From Flectonema sp. DT1601 (lineage: Eukaryota; Euglenozoa; Diplonemea; Diplonemida; Diplonemidae): a stretch of DNA of 64,000 nucleotides. Numbering within the stretch: the stretch's first letter is position 1; each line of letters opens with the position of its first letter. Made by a program: the position numbers and the translations under genes. The stretch is from assembly GCA_964019425.1 (NCBI GenBank), contig OZ025828.1:62001-126000 (forward strand), read 5' to 3'. The notes under the pieces were generated by a model. The model searched no databases. It worked only from the letters and a program-made list of their open reading frames with translations, and was not told where the DNA came from. Shown one piece after another: positions 61,574-64,000 of the stretch.

Positions 61574-62272
61574 CTATGATCGACCACGAGAGAACAAACA
61601 CAACCCGACTGCTAAAGCACCAACCGCAACACCAAAACAGAAATCAGAGCGTCTTCTTGATGTCTGTACAGGATTTGAAGTAATCTCCGGTAGAGTTTGA
61701 TCAATAGACTGAAATGAGATTACGATATCTTCTTCACGACGAAGGTCAAATTTCGTATAAGCGATACCTGCTAAGTCAAGCATTCTACGAGAAGCAACCC
61801 AAGCAGGCTGATCATGGTTCTTATCGCTTAGGTAGATTATGTTAGCGATTCCGCTTTGAATTATCAACTTGGTACATTCATTACAAGGAAATAGAGCGAC
61901 GTACATTGTACATCCTCTGAGACATTTTGACTGTGCGTTTAGTATTGAATTTGCCTCAGCGTGTACAACAAAAGGATATTTCGTATTAAGAAACCGTTCG
62001 TCATTTAAGTTAACTGGCCCGTCGCATTTTTCCTTTCCAGTCCAAGGAAGGTCTTGGTCATTGCAACCTGTTGGGAGTCCGTTGTACCCAACACCTAATA
62101 TGTGTTTGTGAGCATCAACAATGCAGGCACCTACCTGTCTGTTTGGGTCTTTACTTCTCTGACCTGAAAGGACAGCAATCCCCATAAAATATTCATCCCA
62201 ACTTAAATAATCATTTCTTGGACCATTTGGTGTGTCTTTCTGAAGTAGTCGTATCCTCTGAGGACTTGTCAT
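61574..62272 (-). CDS. DCTD: dCMP deaminase with C-terminal membrane anchor, 232 aa
   Basis: The enzyme converts dCMP to dUMP for dTMP synthesis. The start chosen is ATG 62272, 18 nt after CTCTCTTTTTGTAAAACAG; a longer frame upstream would need TTG as start. Family blocks: SKDPNRQVGACIVDAHKHIL, GVGYNGLPTGCNDQDLPW, catalytic His104-Ala-Glu106 in FVVHAEANSIL, and Pro129-Cys130-x-x-Cys133 in YVALFPCNECTKLIIQSGI, then LSDKNHD. All zinc and catalytic residues are present and identity to animal and yeast dCMP deaminases is high. After the normal end of the fold (near SFQSIDQ) there are about 45 extra residues with RRR followed by FCFGVAVGALAVGLCLF and a short basic end, a typical tail-anchor layout. 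Most dCMP deaminases are soluble, so this form may be tethered to a membrane (inference). Confidence 0.9.
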   Translation of the reverse strand: MTSPQRIRLLQKDTPNGPRNDYLSWDEYFMGIAVLSGQRSKDPNRQVGACIVDAHKHILGVGYNGLPTGCNDQDLPWTGKEKCDGPVNLNDERFLNTKYPFVVHAEANSILNAQSKCLRGCTMYVALFPCNECTKLIIQSGIANIIYLSDKNHDQPAWVASRRMLDLAGIAYTKFDLRREEDIVISFQSIDQTLPEITSNPVQTSRRRSDFCFGVAVGALAVGLCLFSRGRS

Positions 62273-62447
62273 GTTGTGGTTTTCAACTTTCTGTTTTACA
62301 AAAAGAGAGTTACCCAATTTATCATTTCAATCAGAGCACACGCATCGAACATATTAATCTTCTGCTTTGATAATAATTAAATTAAAGAAACAAACAAGAA
62401 TATCACAATTGAGGTACGGAGTTGCACAGTCAGATTAGCCTTATAGT

Positions 62448-62551
62448 TCGTTGAACGCAAACAGAATCCTGTCGCACGAGGGAAAAATAAATCATGACCA
62501 TAAGAAATAACGGCTTTTGATATGTATAGTTTCTTCTGAGACTACGTCGGT
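62448..62551 (+). repeat. Dispersed SINE-like repeat, copy B, with poly-A tail
   Basis: The sequence begins TTCGTTGAACGCAAACAGAA, contains ATCCTGTCGCAC and AATAACGGCTTTTGATATGT, and ends with ATAGTTTCTTCTGAGACTAC then GTCGGTAC. It continues directly into a run of more than 20 A on the same strand. It aligns full-length with copy A 53 kb away. It lies between two minus-strand genes and points against them. Confidence 0.65.
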
Positions 62552-62736
62552 ACAAAAAAAAAAAAAAAAAAAAAGAAAAGAACAATGTGACACAAACTAA
62601 ACCAAAAAAAAAAAAAAAAAAAGGGAAATCTAAGAAGTCGGTTTTTTTATTTTTAATAATAAAAATTTATAAAAGAAATTCTATTAGGTTCTAAAAATTT
62701 ATTATTTCCACAGAAGAAAATGAAAATAAAATAATT

Positions 62737-64000
62737 TTATTTAACAGGTGATCTTATTGTGTGTTTTGTTCGATGAGGTCTGGTGACTACATCTCCATCA
62801 TCACCAACTGTTAAGACACTTTCATTATCATCAGGACTACCTGAATTGAAATACTGCTGTTGATATCCAAGAGGGCTGTCACTATTCGTAGCATAACTAT
62901 TATCATTATTATCAATGTAGGTAATCATGTCATTTACGTCTCCAAGAGCTGCTTCAAGACGTTCCTTCTCAGATGGATCAGCTGTTCTGGGAAGCTGACC
63001 CGATGGAGGGATTCCATGGCTGTTGTGAGCTGCTTTGTGATATTGTTGTGGAGGAGGATTGCGTTGCTTTACTTCTAAACCTCCTCTTTGAATATGATTA
63101 TTAAATCCATTACCTGTTTCTACATCTCTATCATTAATTGGTCTCGGTAGTATAGACGGTGGTAGTGGCGGTGGTGGTGGTGGTGGAATCGGTGCTTTTT
63201 GTTGTATTCCCTGCTCACCACCTTCTGGTAAGGGATTGTCTTCATTAGGTTCACCGCAACATTTCTTCAAACAAAAATATCTAAAACAGAATGCACAACA
63301 ACAACACAACACCAATAGCAACAATCCCAAAAGTATTAAAGCCCACCAATCAGCTCCAAACGGATCCGAAGCGAAGGCACCATCAGCGTCCTGTTCTGGA
63401 ATACATTTTGGGTTTGTGTCATTGCGAGGATCCCAAATGCATGAGAGTTGGCTTTCGGTTTTACAATTTTGTTCGTCTCTGTGTTGCAAACAAACAGATC
63501 CAACACAAACACCTGAATTCCAATAACAAAAAGCTGTGAAGTCACAAATACTTCTCTCAACAATCACAGAACAAGTGACATCAGACTGCGTCAGATTTAG
63601 AAATCCTAAGAAACGAACAGCTTCAACCTGATGATGTCTCATTTGAGGAAACTTCGTTGGATCGACGTGAGCAAGTCGGAGAGCAGCTTCAATTCTTTGT
63701 ATATGAGACTGCTCAATATTAATTAACCTAAACACATAAGATTGTGATGACGGAATATTACCGACAGGTAAAGCATTCCCAACAGGTGGGACAGGCCATA
63801 TTGCGACTGCAGCAACCTCGACGTTAGGACTGCTTATCTCTCTACAAACATCACTCTGAGGACAGAATGGTGCTGCTGCTGATTGTAATGTCAGTTGCGC
63901 TGTCAGGTCTGTTGCAAATGAAATTTGACTTGAATATTCAAAGTTAGGAAATATCTGATACCACTGTGACCTAACACTGCCTTCACTAGCTGTTGCATAT
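62737..64000 (-). CDS. Type I membrane protein with Cys-rich ectodomain and poly-Pro tail, 5' part outside window
   Basis: The frame is open from the right edge (64000) to a stop at 62737, so the N-terminus is missing; GTG at 63735 is an internal codon, not the start. The visible ectodomain contains paired Cys (PFCPQSDVCREIS, SVIVERSICDFTAFCYWN, CVGSVCLQHRDEQNCKTES, LSCIWDPRNDTNPKCIPE). A membrane segment follows (WWALILLGLLLLVLCCCCAF), preceded by DPFGAD and followed by a Cys/Lys patch (LKKCC). The cytoplasmic tail has PIPPPPPPPLPPSILPRP, suited to SH3, EVH1 or profilin binding, and ends basic (HRTKHTIRSPVK). No family was recognised. Its juxtamembrane layout resembles the two other surface proteins of the window. 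It may link the surface to actin (inference). Confidence 0.78.
   Translation of the reverse strand, partial: YATASEGSVRSQWYQIFPNFEYSSQISFATDLTAQLTLQSAAAPFCPQSDVCREISSPNVEVAAVAIWPVPPVGNALPVGNIPSSQSYVFRLINIEQSHIQRIEAALRLAHVDPTKFPQMRHHQVEAVRFLGFLNLTQSDVTCSVIVERSICDFTAFCYWNSGVCVGSVCLQHRDEQNCKTESQLSCIWDPRNDTNPKCIPEQDADGAFASDPFGADWWALILLGLLLLVLCCCCAFCFRYFCLKKCCGEPNEDNPLPEGGEQGIQQKAPIPPPPPPPLPPSILPRPINDRDVETGNGFNNHIQRGGLEVKQRNPPPQQYHKAAHNSHGIPPSGQLPRTADPSEKERLEAALGDVNDMITYIDNNDNSYATNSDSPLGYQQQYFNSGSPDDNESVLTVGDDGDVVTRPHRTKHTIRSPVK

Noticed and set aside
62273-62317. Longer N-terminus (reading MGNSLF) for the dCMP deaminase, suggesting myristoylation
   Set aside because: That first codon is TTG and the segment overlaps the pyrimidine-CAG acceptor-like site; the first ATG is at 62272.
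63733-63735. Start codon of the right-edge membrane protein
   Set aside because: The codon is GTG (Val) and the frame is open upstream to base 64000, so the gene is simply cut by the window edge.

Overview
The window is nuclear DNA of a unicellular eukaryote. It has long single-exon genes, a few very short GT-AG introns (42-110 bp, one of 508 bp; donors GTATGT or GTTTGT, acceptors nearly always AACAG) and AT-rich intergenic DNA full of A/T homopolymers of 15-30 bp. All 14 genes that can be supported lie on the minus strand, and several start codons sit just downstream of a pyrimidine tract plus CAG. Together with a protein built from repeated PH-like modules, this one-way layout suggests polycistronic transcription with spliced-leader trans-splicing, as in Euglenozoa. 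The lineage is an inference; no marker gene in the window proves it.

Layout from left to right. At 1-7411 is a multi-module PH-like protein whose 3' end leaves the window; one of its introns carries about 147 CAA triplets directly against its 3' splice site. From 7.7 to 14.9 kb is a compact run: an uncharacterised protein, an RBM42-like RNA-binding protein with one intron, a long coiled-coil protein, a JmjC/cupin dioxygenase and an acidic uncharacterised protein. At 14.9-19.9 kb is a gene-free stretch. At 19.9-27.5 kb is a five-exon type I membrane protein with about ten Calx-beta-like repeats and fifteen Cys-rich modules. Then come an EF-hand/WW scaffold protein (28.3-31.2 kb) and a CRAL-TRIO lipid-transfer protein (31.6-32.4 kb). 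A second gene-free stretch covers 32.4-41.5 kb. At 41.5-59.3 kb a single 5,909-codon ORF encodes a giant surface protein with 45 almost identical 99-residue units. The right end holds a small ORF, a tandem deaminase with an apparently dead second domain, a dCMP deaminase with a C-terminal membrane anchor, and a third type I membrane protein cut by the right edge.

The genes do not form one pathway. Three encode surface proteins that share an acidic-aromatic juxtamembrane pattern (five or four Asp then Trp-Trp, or Ala-Asp-Trp-Trp). Two neighbouring genes are deaminases of the dCMP deaminase superfamily. The two largest gene-free stretches both lie 3' of the two largest surface-protein genes.

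A short dispersed repeat (about 105 bp, four copies, each followed by an A-rich tract on its own strand) looks like a SINE-type retroposon. No rRNA, tRNA, CRISPR or viral element was recognised.
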